Assembly: GCA_965276675.1 (NCBI GenBank)
Contig: OZ255624.1
Span: 2,170,001-2,234,000, forward strand
Direction: 5' to 3'
From: G965276675 sp965276675
Lineage (GTDB): Bacteria; Acidobacteriota; Terriglobia; Terriglobales; Acidobacteriaceae
DNA length: 64,000 nucleotides
A model generated the notes under the pieces. It had not been told where the DNA came from, did no database searches, and worked only from the letters and a program-made list of their open reading frames with translations. Below are positions 25,605-34,054 of this stretch, in pieces (within the stretch, counting starts at the first letter, position 1; each line of letters starts with the position of its first letter). Made by a program: the position numbers and the translations under genes.

Positions 25605-28058
25605 ATGAGAGGGTTTTGGACTGGAACACTGACGCTGTGGCTGGCGGTGGGCTTCGGCTTTGGGCTGCAGACGACGCGTCATCCTGCAAAGCATGCGGCA
25701 GGGTCCAAAGCAGCAGCCGTGGCGCACAGGGCAGATAGCCATGCGGGCAGAACGCATGCCAGCGCGAGGACACCGGGCAGAACACGCCGGGGCGCAGCTT
25801 CCCGGCGCCGGGCCAGCGCGCACGTGCGGCATGCCAAAACCCGGCATGCCGCGCGTACGGCCAGGAGTATTGCCCGCAGCCAGAAGCTCCAGCGAGCGTT
25901 TACGGCCTCTTCGCAACTGCGTCCCATGTCGCAGCAGCTGGCGCGGGATCGAATGCCCGCCGCCTACGCCGGAGTGACGGAGTATGCGCAATCGCACACC
26001 GGAGACGCGGCTGCGGCGGCTTACCTGTCGCTCGGGCACGCGTACCTGATAGACAGGCGGTATGGCGAAGCGATTGCCAGCCTTAGTCGGGCGACCTCTC
26101 AGGGCGACGGTTTGGATGATTACGCAGAGTACCTGACTGCCCAGGCCGAGATGCAGTCCGGTCAGTTGGCCTCAGCCGAGACCCGGCTGACGGGCTTTGC
26201 GGCCAAGTTCCCGGAGAGCATCTTTGTCGGCGCGGTCCCGGTATTAGTCGCGAACCTATCGATTCAGCAAGGAGACCCCCAGACAGCGCTGGCGACCCTG
26301 AATGCGCATGCCTCGGAGGCGATTGCCGGCCATGCCGATTACGGGCTGTCTCTGGCAAAGGCGCAGCAGTTGGCGGGGAACATCGATGCCGCCGCCAAGG
26401 CATACCGCCACGTCTACCTGAATTATCCGCTGAGCGCCGAAGCGCAGCAGGCCAAGACGCAGCTGCAGGTGCTGGGCGCGTCCGCCCCACTATCCGTCTC
26501 AGAGCGTCAGCACCATGCGGACGCGCTCTACGCAGCCGGACGCTACGGGGAAGCGGCGGAAGACTATCGCGCTCTCGCCGCCGATCCGAACGAGGCAGAC
26601 CCGGCGGTTAGGACTCGGCAACTGGTCGCAGCAGTCGCCTGCGACTACAAGCTGAAGCGGGCCAATCGGGAGGAAGTCGAGACGTTGCCGGATACGAACG
26701 ACGAGACCGGCGCCAGACGGTCTTATCTGGTGATGGAACTGGCAAGGGACCGCGATGATGGCGACACTCAACGTTCCATCGTTGGGAGCATGGAGCAGCG
26801 GTTCCCGGCGAGTCACTGGCTGGCCGAGGCGCTTTATTCCTCCGGGAACATGTATCTGCTACGCAAAGACTACCCGCATGCGATCGAGTATTACGGCGAG
26901 CTTGCCAAACGCTTTCCGGTGGTCTGCAAGTCCGGAGTGACCACGCCCTGCTCGGATTACGCGCCCAGTAGTCACTGGCGGGCAGCGTGGCTGAACTACC
27001 GCATCGGCCAATATTCAGAGGCAGCGCGTCTCTTTGACGAGCAGATTGCTGTCTACCACGGCGGCAAGGAGATCCCCGGCGCACTTTACTGGCGCGGGCG
27101 TGTCTACCAGGACCAGGAGCACTCGCCGGAAAAGGCCGCAGCGTACTATGAGGCGCTGAAGAACGCGTTCTTGCACTACTTCTACGCGCAGGAGGCGGCA
27201 GACCGGCTGGCGGAGCTGGGCAATATAGCCCCGGCAGAGATGCCGCAACTGGACGGCATCCAGCCTGAGACCATTCCAGCGCTTACCGACGACGTGCCAC
27301 AGGACGATCCTCACGTCGTTAAGGCAAAGTTGTTGGCGAACGCGGGGCTGAACGAGTACATCAGCCCGGAGATCCAGGCCGCGGAGGGAAGTGACGAGTG
27401 GGGAGCCTTTGCCGAGGCCGCCATTTACACGTCATACGGCGAGAACTACAAGGCCATGCACGTTATGAAACGGGCGCTGCCGTTCTACACCTCGGCGCCC
27501 ATCGAAGCGATCCCGAAGGCATACTGGCGCATACTATTTCCCGAGGCTTACTGGTCGACGATTCAGGCCGAGTCTGTCAAGAACGGGCTTGATCCCTACA
27601 TGGTCGCGTCGCTCATACGGCAGGAGTCGGAGTTCAACCCGACCGTCATCTCGTATGCGAATGCCTATGGGCTGATGCAGCTCCTCCCGCGAGTCGGAGC
27701 GCAGATGGCGCGGGAGGAAGGTATCAAGCACTTCAACCCGAACGAACTGCTCGATCCAGCAGTGAACATCCGGCTCGGTACTGTTTATCTGCGGCAGACA
27801 CTCGCTAAGTTTGAGGGTAAGCCAGAGTATGCCTTCGCTGCCTACAACGCGGGCGACAACCGTGTCGAGGATTGGCAGTCGGCGGGTAACTTTCGCGGCA
27901 TGGACGAATTTGTCGAGTCGATCCCGTTCACCCAAACGCGCGATTATGTCCAGGCGATCGTCCGCAACGAGATGATCTATCGAGAGCTGGCGCACGCTCC
28001 GGCTGCTCGGCCTGCAGGACCCCCTCGCGTAACGCCAGCGATTCAGGTAGCGCAGTAG
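25605..28058 (+). CDS. Slt70-like soluble lytic murein transglycosylase
   Basis: 817 residues from ATG 25605 (MRGFWTGTLTLWLAVGFGFG), with GGGAAGGG upstream and a signal peptide to about residue 24. Residues 25-105 are an unusual Arg/His/Ala-rich basic stretch. Next come about 500 residues of TPR-like helices (GDAAAAAYLSLGHAYLIDRRYGEAIASL and similar). The C-terminal SLT domain has the catalytic Glu in IRQESEFNP, followed by ANAYGLMQLLP, NIRLGTVYLRQTL and AFAAYNAGDNRV. It cleaves peptidoglycan glycan strands in the periplasm, forming anhydromuramic ends. It is divergent from the sigma gene. Confidence 0.92.
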   Translation: MRGFWTGTLTLWLAVGFGFGLQTTRHPAKHAAGSKAAAVAHRADSHAGRTHASARTPGRTRRGAASRRRASAHVRHAKTRHAARTARSIARSQKLQRAFTASSQLRPMSQQLARDRMPAAYAGVTEYAQSHTGDAAAAAYLSLGHAYLIDRRYGEAIASLSRATSQGDGLDDYAEYLTAQAEMQSGQLASAETRLTGFAAKFPESIFVGAVPVLVANLSIQQGDPQTALATLNAHASEAIAGHADYGLSLAKAQQLAGNIDAAAKAYRHVYLNYPLSAEAQQAKTQLQVLGASAPLSVSERQHHADALYAAGRYGEAAEDYRALAADPNEADPAVRTRQLVAAVACDYKLKRANREEVETLPDTNDETGARRSYLVMELARDRDDGDTQRSIVGSMEQRFPASHWLAEALYSSGNMYLLRKDYPHAIEYYGELAKRFPVVCKSGVTTPCSDYAPSSHWRAAWLNYRIGQYSEAARLFDEQIAVYHGGKEIPGALYWRGRVYQDQEHSPEKAAAYYEALKNAFLHYFYAQEAADRLAELGNIAPAEMPQLDGIQPETIPALTDDVPQDDPHVVKAKLLANAGLNEYISPEIQAAEGSDEWGAFAEAAIYTSYGENYKAMHVMKRALPFYTSAPIEAIPKAYWRILFPEAYWSTIQAESVKNGLDPYMVASLIRQESEFNPTVISYANAYGLMQLLPRVGAQMAREEGIKHFNPNELLDPAVNIRLGTVYLRQTLAKFEGKPEYAFAAYNAGDNRVEDWQSAGNFRGMDEFVESIPFTQTRDYVQAIVRNEMIYRELAHAPAARPAGPPRVTPAIQVAQ

Positions 28059-28117
28059 CGTCGCTCAAGATTGCAGCGGTTGTTTCAGAGCAATGAGACC
28101 ATTAGGATGAGTGCAGC

Positions 28118-28136
28118 CCGGCGCCGGCAGCGCCGG
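28118..28136 (+). terminator. GC-rich hairpin after the transglycosylase gene
   Basis: CCGGCGC and GCGCCGG form a perfect 7-bp stem with a 5-nt loop in the gap before the tRNA. There is no T-tract, so termination is only suggested. Confidence 0.35.
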
Positions 28137-28144
28137 AGCCTAAA

Positions 28145-28231
28145 GCCCGGATGGCGAAATCGGCAGACGCAGCGGACTTAAAATCCGCAGACCGCAAGGT
28201 CGTGGGGGTTCAAGTCCCCCTCCGGGCACCA
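28145..28231 (+). tRNA. tRNA-Leu (anticodon TAA)
   Basis: 87 nt including an encoded CCA. The acceptor stem GCCCGGA/TCCGGGC pairs fully with discriminator A. The anticodon loop CTTAAAA gives TAA. A long variable arm (GACCGCAAGGTC) and the T arm GGGGGTTCAAGTCCCCC are typical of a class II tRNA. Its 3' part is duplicated exactly at 31501-31552, marking it as an integration target. Confidence 0.96.
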
Positions 28232-28232
28232 A
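28181..28232 (+). repeat. Attachment site at the tRNA-Leu 3' end (left copy)
   Basis: 52-bp direct repeat, identical to 31501-31552, beginning in the anticodon stem-loop and ending one base past CCA. Flanking bases differ (A versus G before, T versus G after), so the boundary is exact. A site of this size inside a tRNA gene is classic for tyrosine-recombinase integration. Confidence 0.92.
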
Positions 28233-28252
28233 TAGAAGGAATAGCTTACGAA

Positions 28253-28495
28253 TTAGTTGACCGCAACTCTTGCTGATTTGGTGGGAGTTGAGAAAACCTC
28301 ATCCATCCGATCGGCGACTTCGTTCCTCAGCTCCGGGATCATGTGGCTGTAAGTATCCATCGTCAGTTGCTTCAGCGTAAACGTAAGTACCGTCGGTGCC
28401 CAGTGGATCGCCTTAGAGATCTTCATCCAGTGCGTTACTTCTTCGATCTCCGATTCGCAGATGTCGTCGAACCAGAAGGGTTCTTCTTCACCCAC
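28253..28495 (-). pseudogene. C-terminal remnant of a tyrosine-type integrase
   Basis: Only the last 35 or so residues are recognisable: LTMDTYSHMIPELRNEVADR, then MDEVF, with the nucleophilic Tyr in DTYSH as in phage and island integrases. The upstream part of this 80-codon frame is not integrase-like, and no R/HxxR catalytic block was found nearby, so the gene is truncated. It ends 22 bp from the tRNA and points toward it, the usual placement for an integrase next to its attachment site. Confidence 0.75.
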
Positions 28496-28665
28496 GGCCG
28501 CGAACTACATTGTCAAGCTTTCTATGAAAGCGAAATGCGTTTGTAAGCTCGGCTTCGCCCGCGCTTGTCACTCAATACGAGACGCAGAAGACCCCCCGAG
28601 ACCATGTTGCAGCCGAAGCTTCATGTTTGAAAATCTGAAAATGAACTATGAGTGGCTCTTGAGGT

Positions 28666-29367
28666 TTATGACTTAGCTTTAGCTACTGCGCGATTGAAGT
28701 AGCGGCGTACCGTGGCCTGAAAGCGGCGCGCATTGGCGGGCGCTGTTGCCTTACCAGAGAGAATGTCACGGAACGGCACGACATGGCCATAAAGAGCGGC
28801 GGTATCGTCATCATTTTGCGTCACGCTGGTGCCGTCAAGCGAGACACCGGCGAACAGGCCCTTGGCGCGCGAGTAAGTCAGAAGCTCAGAATCGAGCTTC
28901 CAGTCCGTACCAGCTTGCGCATGACGGCCTACTGGACCAGCTGCCGCCGATGCGTCTGCGCCGATTTTGAACTTGGCGGCAAGCAGATCCTGCATGCCTT
29001 TCTCGTTCATAACTACCATCACGATGTCAGAGGACTGTCCCCCTAGCTGCAATCCCCAGCTACCGCCCGCCATGCGAATCGGCGCGGGACCGCTCCAACC
29101 ATGGCCCGCACGGCAGGTCGCGAATCCCTGTCCGTATTGGCCACCGAAACCGATGGCACCCTTCTTTAACCCAGGAACCACCGCGATGCACTTCGCGTTG
29201 CTTGCGATCTCGTTCGGAATGCCCTTGTCAGGAGTTTGCGACAGAGCGGTCAAAACAGCCGTTGCCTTGTCAAGACGATCTGTTATCTTCCCGGTGTTAG
29301 TGTCGGCGGCATACATCATGGTGGAGCCCACGAATACCAACAGTGCAGATACTGTGAATTTCTTCAT
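28666..29367 (-). CDS. Exported SYLF (Ysc84-like) domain protein
   Basis: 233 residues from ATG 29367 (MKKFTVSALLVFVG), with GAGAGGT upstream; an open extension to 29490 was rejected. A signal peptide to about residue 21 precedes the SYLF core: GIPNEIASNAKCIAVVPGLK, GAIGFGGQYGQGFATCR, GGSWGLQLGGQSSDIVMVVM and SAAAGPVGRHAQAGTD. SYLF domains bind phosphoinositides in eukaryotes; bacterial members are exported proteins of unknown role, often stress-linked. It is the best preserved gene of the tRNA-Leu island. Confidence 0.85.
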   Translation of the reverse strand: MKKFTVSALLVFVGSTMMYAADTNTGKITDRLDKATAVLTALSQTPDKGIPNEIASNAKCIAVVPGLKKGAIGFGGQYGQGFATCRAGHGWSGPAPIRMAGGSWGLQLGGQSSDIVMVVMNEKGMQDLLAAKFKIGADASAAAGPVGRHAQAGTDWKLDSELLTYSRAKGLFAGVSLDGTSVTQNDDDTAALYGHVVPFRDILSGKATAPANARRFQATVRRYFNRAVAKAKS

Positions 29368-29688
29368 ACTTACCTCTCGCGTATTACTCGCGTCTTGGAT
29401 GCCGCGACAACCGACAGCGTTAGACATGGATGCAGAAAGTACGTTGATGCTGATGATAGATGCTACAAAATCCCAGGTGGTGGTGTCCAAAGGAGTGTGT
29501 TGCGCTCACCAGTTATCAGCCCTTGTCCTGACGGGTTGAGTGACGCAGAAGTCGTTGTCGAAAAGGCAGCGGCAGTATGTTCGGCGGGAATCTCATAGAA
29601 CCGCATTTTGCCTCCGATTGAAGCAGGCTATACGCGAAGACAGTAAAGCAAGATGCGCAGCGCGTTCAAGCGTTCGCGTGCCGGGTAC
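29368..29688. other. Gap upstream of the SYLF gene, nothing recognised
   Basis: About 320 bp. It holds the likely promoter region of the SYLF gene. No other protein-like frame, RNA structure or repeat was found on either strand. Confidence 0.4.
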
Positions 29689-29826
29689 TCACCTTCGCAT
29701 AGGGCTTACGCAGTGAGCAGCTCTTGCAAACTCCAAACCTGATCGGTAATTCCGGATTCCATAGCAGGGGTGACCCTTGTCCTGGTGCCAGAGCAGTTTC
29801 CCTGAGTTAGCGTCGAGCGCGTAATT
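29689..29826 (-). pseudogene. Fragment of a PQQ-type beta-propeller protein
   Basis: The minus-strand frame reads NYALDANSGKLLWHQDKGHP, a typical PQQ-propeller blade (YALDAxTGKLLW), then loses similarity and stops at 29689. An out-of-frame stretch just upstream reads FVTPKKRSTE, suggesting a frameshift. No start codon or complete domain exists. It is interpreted as debris of a PQQ-dependent or PQQ-like exported protein inside the island. Confidence 0.5.
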
Positions 29827-30026
29827 CTGTGGACCTCTTCTTCGGCGTTACGAAGTCAGGGCTGGCGACTGCGCCCAGAGTTGCTTTTGAAGGCAATAGG
29901 CCGTTGACTCCAAGCCCGGCGACGCTTGAGCCACGGCCATAGACATACCTTTGCCAGACCCAACAAAACAAATACTCCGGTAACGACGAAGACCGCAGCG
30001 ATGACAGAGGACATAGGCGCTCCGGT

Positions 30027-30431
30027 TCAGGCGGATTTCAATTCGCGGGGCTGTCCGGACGATTGCACGGCTAATGGTTCTCGCGAAAGAGCGGCCAACT
30101 GGGCCAAGGCCAGTTGAGCAGCTTGGATCACCATAGACTTCTCAGAGAAGTTTGCTGCCGGGTTTGCTGCAACGGGCTCCAAGATGCTCTTCTCAACTAT
30201 CTCGCGAAGTCTGACCAGAAGTTGCCGGGTAGCTCGACGTTGCTGACTGCGCACAAACCACCCAATTGTCCCATGAAGAATCCCGATCGCTACCGCCGCA
30301 AATGCTGTGATCATCCAGGGGCGGTCAAACCGCATGCTGATGAAAACGTGAATCAGGACGATGATCGGAATGCTTAGCACATTCAAGACTAGCTCGAGGT
30401 ACTTGGAAAGGAAGCGGGCGAATTTTCGCAT
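30027..30431 (-). CDS. Hypothetical membrane protein with two helices
   Basis: 134 residues from ATG 30431 (MRKFARFLSKYLELVLNVLS); the frame is open to 30470. Two predicted membrane helices (VLNVLSIPIIVLIHVFI and ITAFAAVAIGILHGTIGWFV) are followed by a basic helical tail (RSQQRRATRQLLVRLREIVE) and an Ala/Leu-rich helix (MVIQAAQLALAQLAALSRE). The tail could dimerise, as in sensor-kinase linkers, but no kinase motif follows. No family was recognised; it may be a truncated gene. It lies within the tRNA-Leu island. Confidence 0.5.
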   Translation of the reverse strand: MRKFARFLSKYLELVLNVLSIPIIVLIHVFISMRFDRPWMITAFAAVAIGILHGTIGWFVRSQQRRATRQLLVRLREIVEKSILEPVAANPAANFSEKSMVIQAAQLALAQLAALSREPLAVQSSGQPRELKSA

Positions 30432-30704
30432 ACCAGTGTACGTAGACCACGTAACGTCGATTGACACCATAGTAACAGATTACTTACTAAGTCTTGCATG
30501 CGCCAAGAGGTAGTAGGTCAGACGGAACGCGTTTACTAGCTCAACGGGGCCTTCAATCTGAATCGGCATGTCCGAGGGTGGTGGAAGAGGCGGCGCCAAG
30601 GCTGCACCAGCACAAAGCCGATCCGTCGCCGAGAACTCAGCCATCTAGTCAGGAGTATTGTTATTTCGCGGAAGGTCTGCGTAAGCAAAGGAAGGCAGGT
30701 TCCC

Positions 30705-31184
30705 ATGAGCGATCCATTGACCACTTATCTCCATGACCACCTGGCCGGAGCAGGTTTTGCGATTGACCTCTTGCAGTCGATGAAGGACCGGGAGGAGGGC
30801 GAGTCCCTGGTTCAGTTCGCGGGATATCTTCTGGCGGAAGTCAAACAGGATCGGGACACGCTGCAGAACATTGCCGATCAAGTTGGATCCGGATCAAACG
30901 TCTTGAAAAAGCTTGCCGCTTGGCTGAGTGAAAAGGCGAGCCGTATAAAGCTGAGAGCAGGCGTGGCGGGCGAGTTCGGGACGTTTGAGGCTCTTGAGTT
31001 TCTTGGGCTCGGCATACTCGGCAAGTTGAGCCTGTGGCAGGCGTTGGATGTCGCCGCGGCTTCGGATGGGCGCCTGAGCGGCTACGACTTCAAGCAGCTC
31101 GCGGCAAGAGCCCAGACGCAGTACGCGAAGGTGGAAAATCGGCGGCTTGAATTGGCGAAGACTGCATTGAGACGGGCACACTGA
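30705..31184 (+). CDS. Conserved helical hypothetical protein
   Basis: 159 residues. AAGGAAGG lies upstream of ATG 30705. It is cytoplasmic and all-helical: LTTYLHDHLAGAGFAIDLLQ, EVKQDRDTLQNIADQVGSG, WLSEKASRIKLRAG, FEALEFLGLGILGKLSLWQA and LAARAQTQYAKVENRRLELA. Similar 150-170-residue proteins occur widely in bacteria without known function; the heptad-like pattern suggests a helical bundle. It is the last intact gene before the right attachment repeat and the only plus-strand gene in the island. Confidence 0.65.
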   Translation: MSDPLTTYLHDHLAGAGFAIDLLQSMKDREEGESLVQFAGYLLAEVKQDRDTLQNIADQVGSGSNVLKKLAAWLSEKASRIKLRAGVAGEFGTFEALEFLGLGILGKLSLWQALDVAAASDGRLSGYDFKQLAARAQTQYAKVENRRLELAKTALRRAH

Positions 31185-31500
31185 GGAAGCGCAAAGACGG
31201 ACTCGAATGCGGCCGTGCAAGGGGTTTAGCAGCTCGTTCGGATCCGATCGTTCACATCCCAAAGTTCTAACATCGCCATCGATCTCAGCACATTCACGTG
31301 AGCGGTAGGGCTTCAAGAGCTCTACGGCCAGCTTATCTCTCGACCGGAACGGCGCCTGTGGCCTCCCCACCTACGGGCGCGATCTGGTGGGAACCGGGTG
31401 GATTTCTCGCAGCAAAGCGGAATCCATGGACGGCAGATTAGTGTAAGTGCAACATAATGCTACGCGGTAGTACCGGGTGGACACTATCCCATTCATCTTG
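31185..31500. other. Right end of the island, no gene recognised
   Basis: 316 bp between the helical hypothetical gene and the right attachment repeat. Frames on both strands lack protein-like composition, and no repeats beyond the attachment site were seen. Confidence 0.4.
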
Positions 31501-31552
31501 AAATCCGCAGACCGCAAGGTCGTGGGGGTTCAAGTCCCCCTCCGGGCACCAA
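31501..31552 (+). repeat. Attachment site, right copy (tRNA-Leu 3' fragment)
   Basis: Exact 52-bp copy of 28181-28232 without the 5' half of the tRNA, so it cannot encode a functional tRNA. With the left copy it bounds a 3.3-kb segment. Confidence 0.92.
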
Positions 31553-31771
31553 GACAACTGGTCATAGAGCCAATGTGGGCACATGACATGGGATCTCCCG
31601 GCCAGAAGTCTTGCTGGCGACAGTTGGAGCATGACGATCCTCGATGTCCACCCTCGAACGAGGATGATGTGAATCTCTGAGTGTCGTCGCGCGGTGCTCT
31701 GGTTCTATGTTGAGGATTAAAGTTGACGAAGGGCTGCACCGACAGTGCTCCTTCGTACATCAGACTCAGTG

Positions 31772-32248
31772 ATGCTGGTTCGTAAGTCCATTCACGTGTG
31801 CATGGCTTTCTTCTTGCTGCAAGCGACCTTGTTTGCGCAGGTATGTCAATTGCATTGCGCGCTGCCAGCTCACACCGGCATTCATTGCCAGTTCGAAACT
31901 GGTGAGCCAGCCGCCCACTCGCACGCCGCAGCTTCGGTGCATGCCATGCATACGCCACACGAGATGCATCATCACCACCGGATGGCACAGAATCAAAGCT
32001 CAACTGCTTTGGAACCTGCGGCGCAGCTGTCCAGCAACGCAGCATGCGGCAAGTGTGCTGTTCGGCAAGAGGCTTCGTTCGTCAAGCCTGCTCTGGACAG
32101 CCATGGCGCATTCAGTTCCTTGGTAGCGATAGCTGTTTTGCCTGTTTTGCAGGCCCTTGCGCCGACGATAGCCGACCATAGTCCAGAGGCTTCTCCGCCT
32201 GCTCTTCTCTCGCCATCCCAGGCACTGCCCAGCGTTCTAAAAATCTAG
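31772..32248 (+). CDS. Exported histidine-rich protein of the copper cassette
   Basis: 158 residues from ATG 31772 (MLVRKSIHVCMAFFLLQATLFA, a signal peptide); an earlier in-frame start at 31745 is possible. The mature N-terminal half carries CQLHC, HTGIHCQ, HSHAAASVHAMHTPHEMHHHHRM: a dense His/Met/Cys cluster suited to copper or another soft metal. A CGKC pair follows near residue 100, then a hydrophobic segment (LVAIAVLPVLQALAPTI). No family was recognised. It precedes the multicopper oxidase by 194 bp on the same strand, which suggests a periplasmic metal-binding role (inference). Confidence 0.65.
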   Translation: MLVRKSIHVCMAFFLLQATLFAQVCQLHCALPAHTGIHCQFETGEPAAHSHAAASVHAMHTPHEMHHHHRMAQNQSSTALEPAAQLSSNAACGKCAVRQEASFVKPALDSHGAFSSLVAIAVLPVLQALAPTIADHSPEASPPALLSPSQALPSVLKI

Positions 32249-32442
32249 GCTGCGATACCCGCTACGCCGCGTGACTGTTTACTACGGTCAGGTGCTTCTG
32301 CATTCATGCAGTCGCGTTTGATCGTTCTATCTCACCGGCTTGGAGGTGTGTCGCCTAAATCCACCACCCTGGGTCTACCCAGATGGACAAGGAACGCCCT
32401 CCCTGCCAGTGATTCACCATTTTGAACCACTCATGGGGAGTT

Positions 32443-34026
32443 ATGAGCAATCGACGTACATTCATTCAGCGGGCTCTTGGCCTTGGGGCCGGGCTGCTCG
32501 CTACGCAGCCTTTGTTGGCCGGAACCTCCGATAATCACCGCAACTCGCGCAGCGCGGAAGGGATCAAGAGGGACCGCCTGACGCATCCCGGGCCAGCCTT
32601 CAACACGCCTGTGGTCACGACCGATGTCGGCGATCTGCGCTACACGGTGGATGGCAACTCCAAGGTCTTCCGCCTAACAGCGCAGGTAGTGAAGCAGCAG
32701 CTCGCGCCGGATAAAACCATCGACGCGTGGGGTTTCAACGGCTCAGCTCCTGGACCGACGATTCAGGTTAACCAGGGTGACCACGTGCGTGTGATCTTCG
32801 AAAACCAGCTACCGGAGCCAAGCTCCATCCACTGGCATGGTTTTGAAGATCGCATCGGCTATGACGGCATGCCGGGCATCAGTCAAGAGCCGGTGAAGCC
32901 GGGTGGCCGCTTCGTCTACGAGTTCGACATTCACCAGGAGGGGACCTACTTCTACCACTCGCACATGGCGATGCAGGAGATGGCGGGGATGCTGGGCGCC
33001 TTCATTATGCACCCCAAAGAGCCCTATCGCCCGCATTGCGATAAGGACTTCGCGCTCCACTTTCAGGAGTATGCCGTGCTGCCGAACAACATCGTGCCCA
33101 ACACCATGAACATGGAGTTCAACTGGCTTGTCATGAACGGCAAAGCTGGTCCGGCGGCTACACCCTTGATCATTCGCCAGGGTGATCGTGTGCGCATCCG
33201 CATGATCAATCTGGGCATGGATCACCACCCCATTCACATCCATGGACACACGTTCTACGTAACCGGCACTGAGGGGGGCCGCATTCCGGAGACGGCGTGG
33301 TGGCCTGGTAATACTGTGCTGCTCGGCGTGGCGCAGGCGCGTAACGTCGAGTTCATCGCCAACAATCCCGGCGACTGGATGCTGCACTGCCACCTGCCCC
33401 ACCACATGATGAACCAGATGTCATCGAACGTCGGCAAAATGAGCCGCATGGCTGGAACGATGGGCATGAACAACATGGAAATGCCTGTGGGACTGGACAT
33501 GAATAACGGCATGGGCATGTTGAATGGTCAACCGGGCGCACCCCTGGGCGAGGACTACGGGACGAGCTTGGGCCGAGGCATGGGTTTTGGCAACAATGCC
33601 GATATCAACACCATCAATGGACCGCTCTCCGAGCCGAAGAACACGGCGTCCATGCAGGGCATGATGCAGGAGATGAAGAGCGGCAAAGACCAGATTCCGA
33701 TGGGACCCATGCAGATGCGCAACATGATGTCCATGGATATGAATGGCATGTCGCAGATCAAGAATGACATTGCGTCCAACGCCAACAGCGTTCCTAACTT
33801 TCCGCAAGACGCCTACATGGAGAGCGCCATGATGAACATGGAAAAGAGCAAGATGCTGCAGATCCCGGAGAACTACGGTTTGCGCGCCGGATGGAGTCCT
33901 TACATGCAGGGCATGATGACCTTCCTCCGCGTCCTGCCGCCCGATAAGTACGACGAGGTGATCGCCCGCATGAAGGAGGCCAACCGGACACATGATCCTT
34001 ACGCCTCTCTGCTAGCAAGAAGCTAA
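32443..34026 (+). CDS. Tat-exported two-domain multicopper oxidase with Met-rich tail
   Basis: 527 residues from ATG 32443, with GGGGAG upstream. The Tat signal is SNRRTFIQRALGLGAGLLA. Cupredoxin domain 1 has IHWHG and FYHSHMA; domain 2 has HHPIHIHGHTF and MLHCHLPHHMM, giving the full set of type 1, 2 and 3 copper ligands. There appears to be no middle domain. Residues about 340-480 are very Met-rich (MAGTMGMNNMEM, MGPMQMRNMMSMDMNGM), as in copper-tolerance oxidases such as CueO/CopA, where Met segments bind Cu(I). It probably oxidises Cu(I) in the periplasm. A TolC-type gene follows 28 bp downstream. Confidence 0.9.
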   Translation: MSNRRTFIQRALGLGAGLLATQPLLAGTSDNHRNSRSAEGIKRDRLTHPGPAFNTPVVTTDVGDLRYTVDGNSKVFRLTAQVVKQQLAPDKTIDAWGFNGSAPGPTIQVNQGDHVRVIFENQLPEPSSIHWHGFEDRIGYDGMPGISQEPVKPGGRFVYEFDIHQEGTYFYHSHMAMQEMAGMLGAFIMHPKEPYRPHCDKDFALHFQEYAVLPNNIVPNTMNMEFNWLVMNGKAGPAATPLIIRQGDRVRIRMINLGMDHHPIHIHGHTFYVTGTEGGRIPETAWWPGNTVLLGVAQARNVEFIANNPGDWMLHCHLPHHMMNQMSSNVGKMSRMAGTMGMNNMEMPVGLDMNNGMGMLNGQPGAPLGEDYGTSLGRGMGFGNNADINTINGPLSEPKNTASMQGMMQEMKSGKDQIPMGPMQMRNMMSMDMNGMSQIKNDIASNANSVPNFPQDAYMESAMMNMEKSKMLQIPENYGLRAGWSPYMQGMMTFLRVLPPDKYDEVIARMKEANRTHDPYASLLARS

Positions 34027-34054
34027 TAACCGGACACACCCCAAGGAGATCAAG

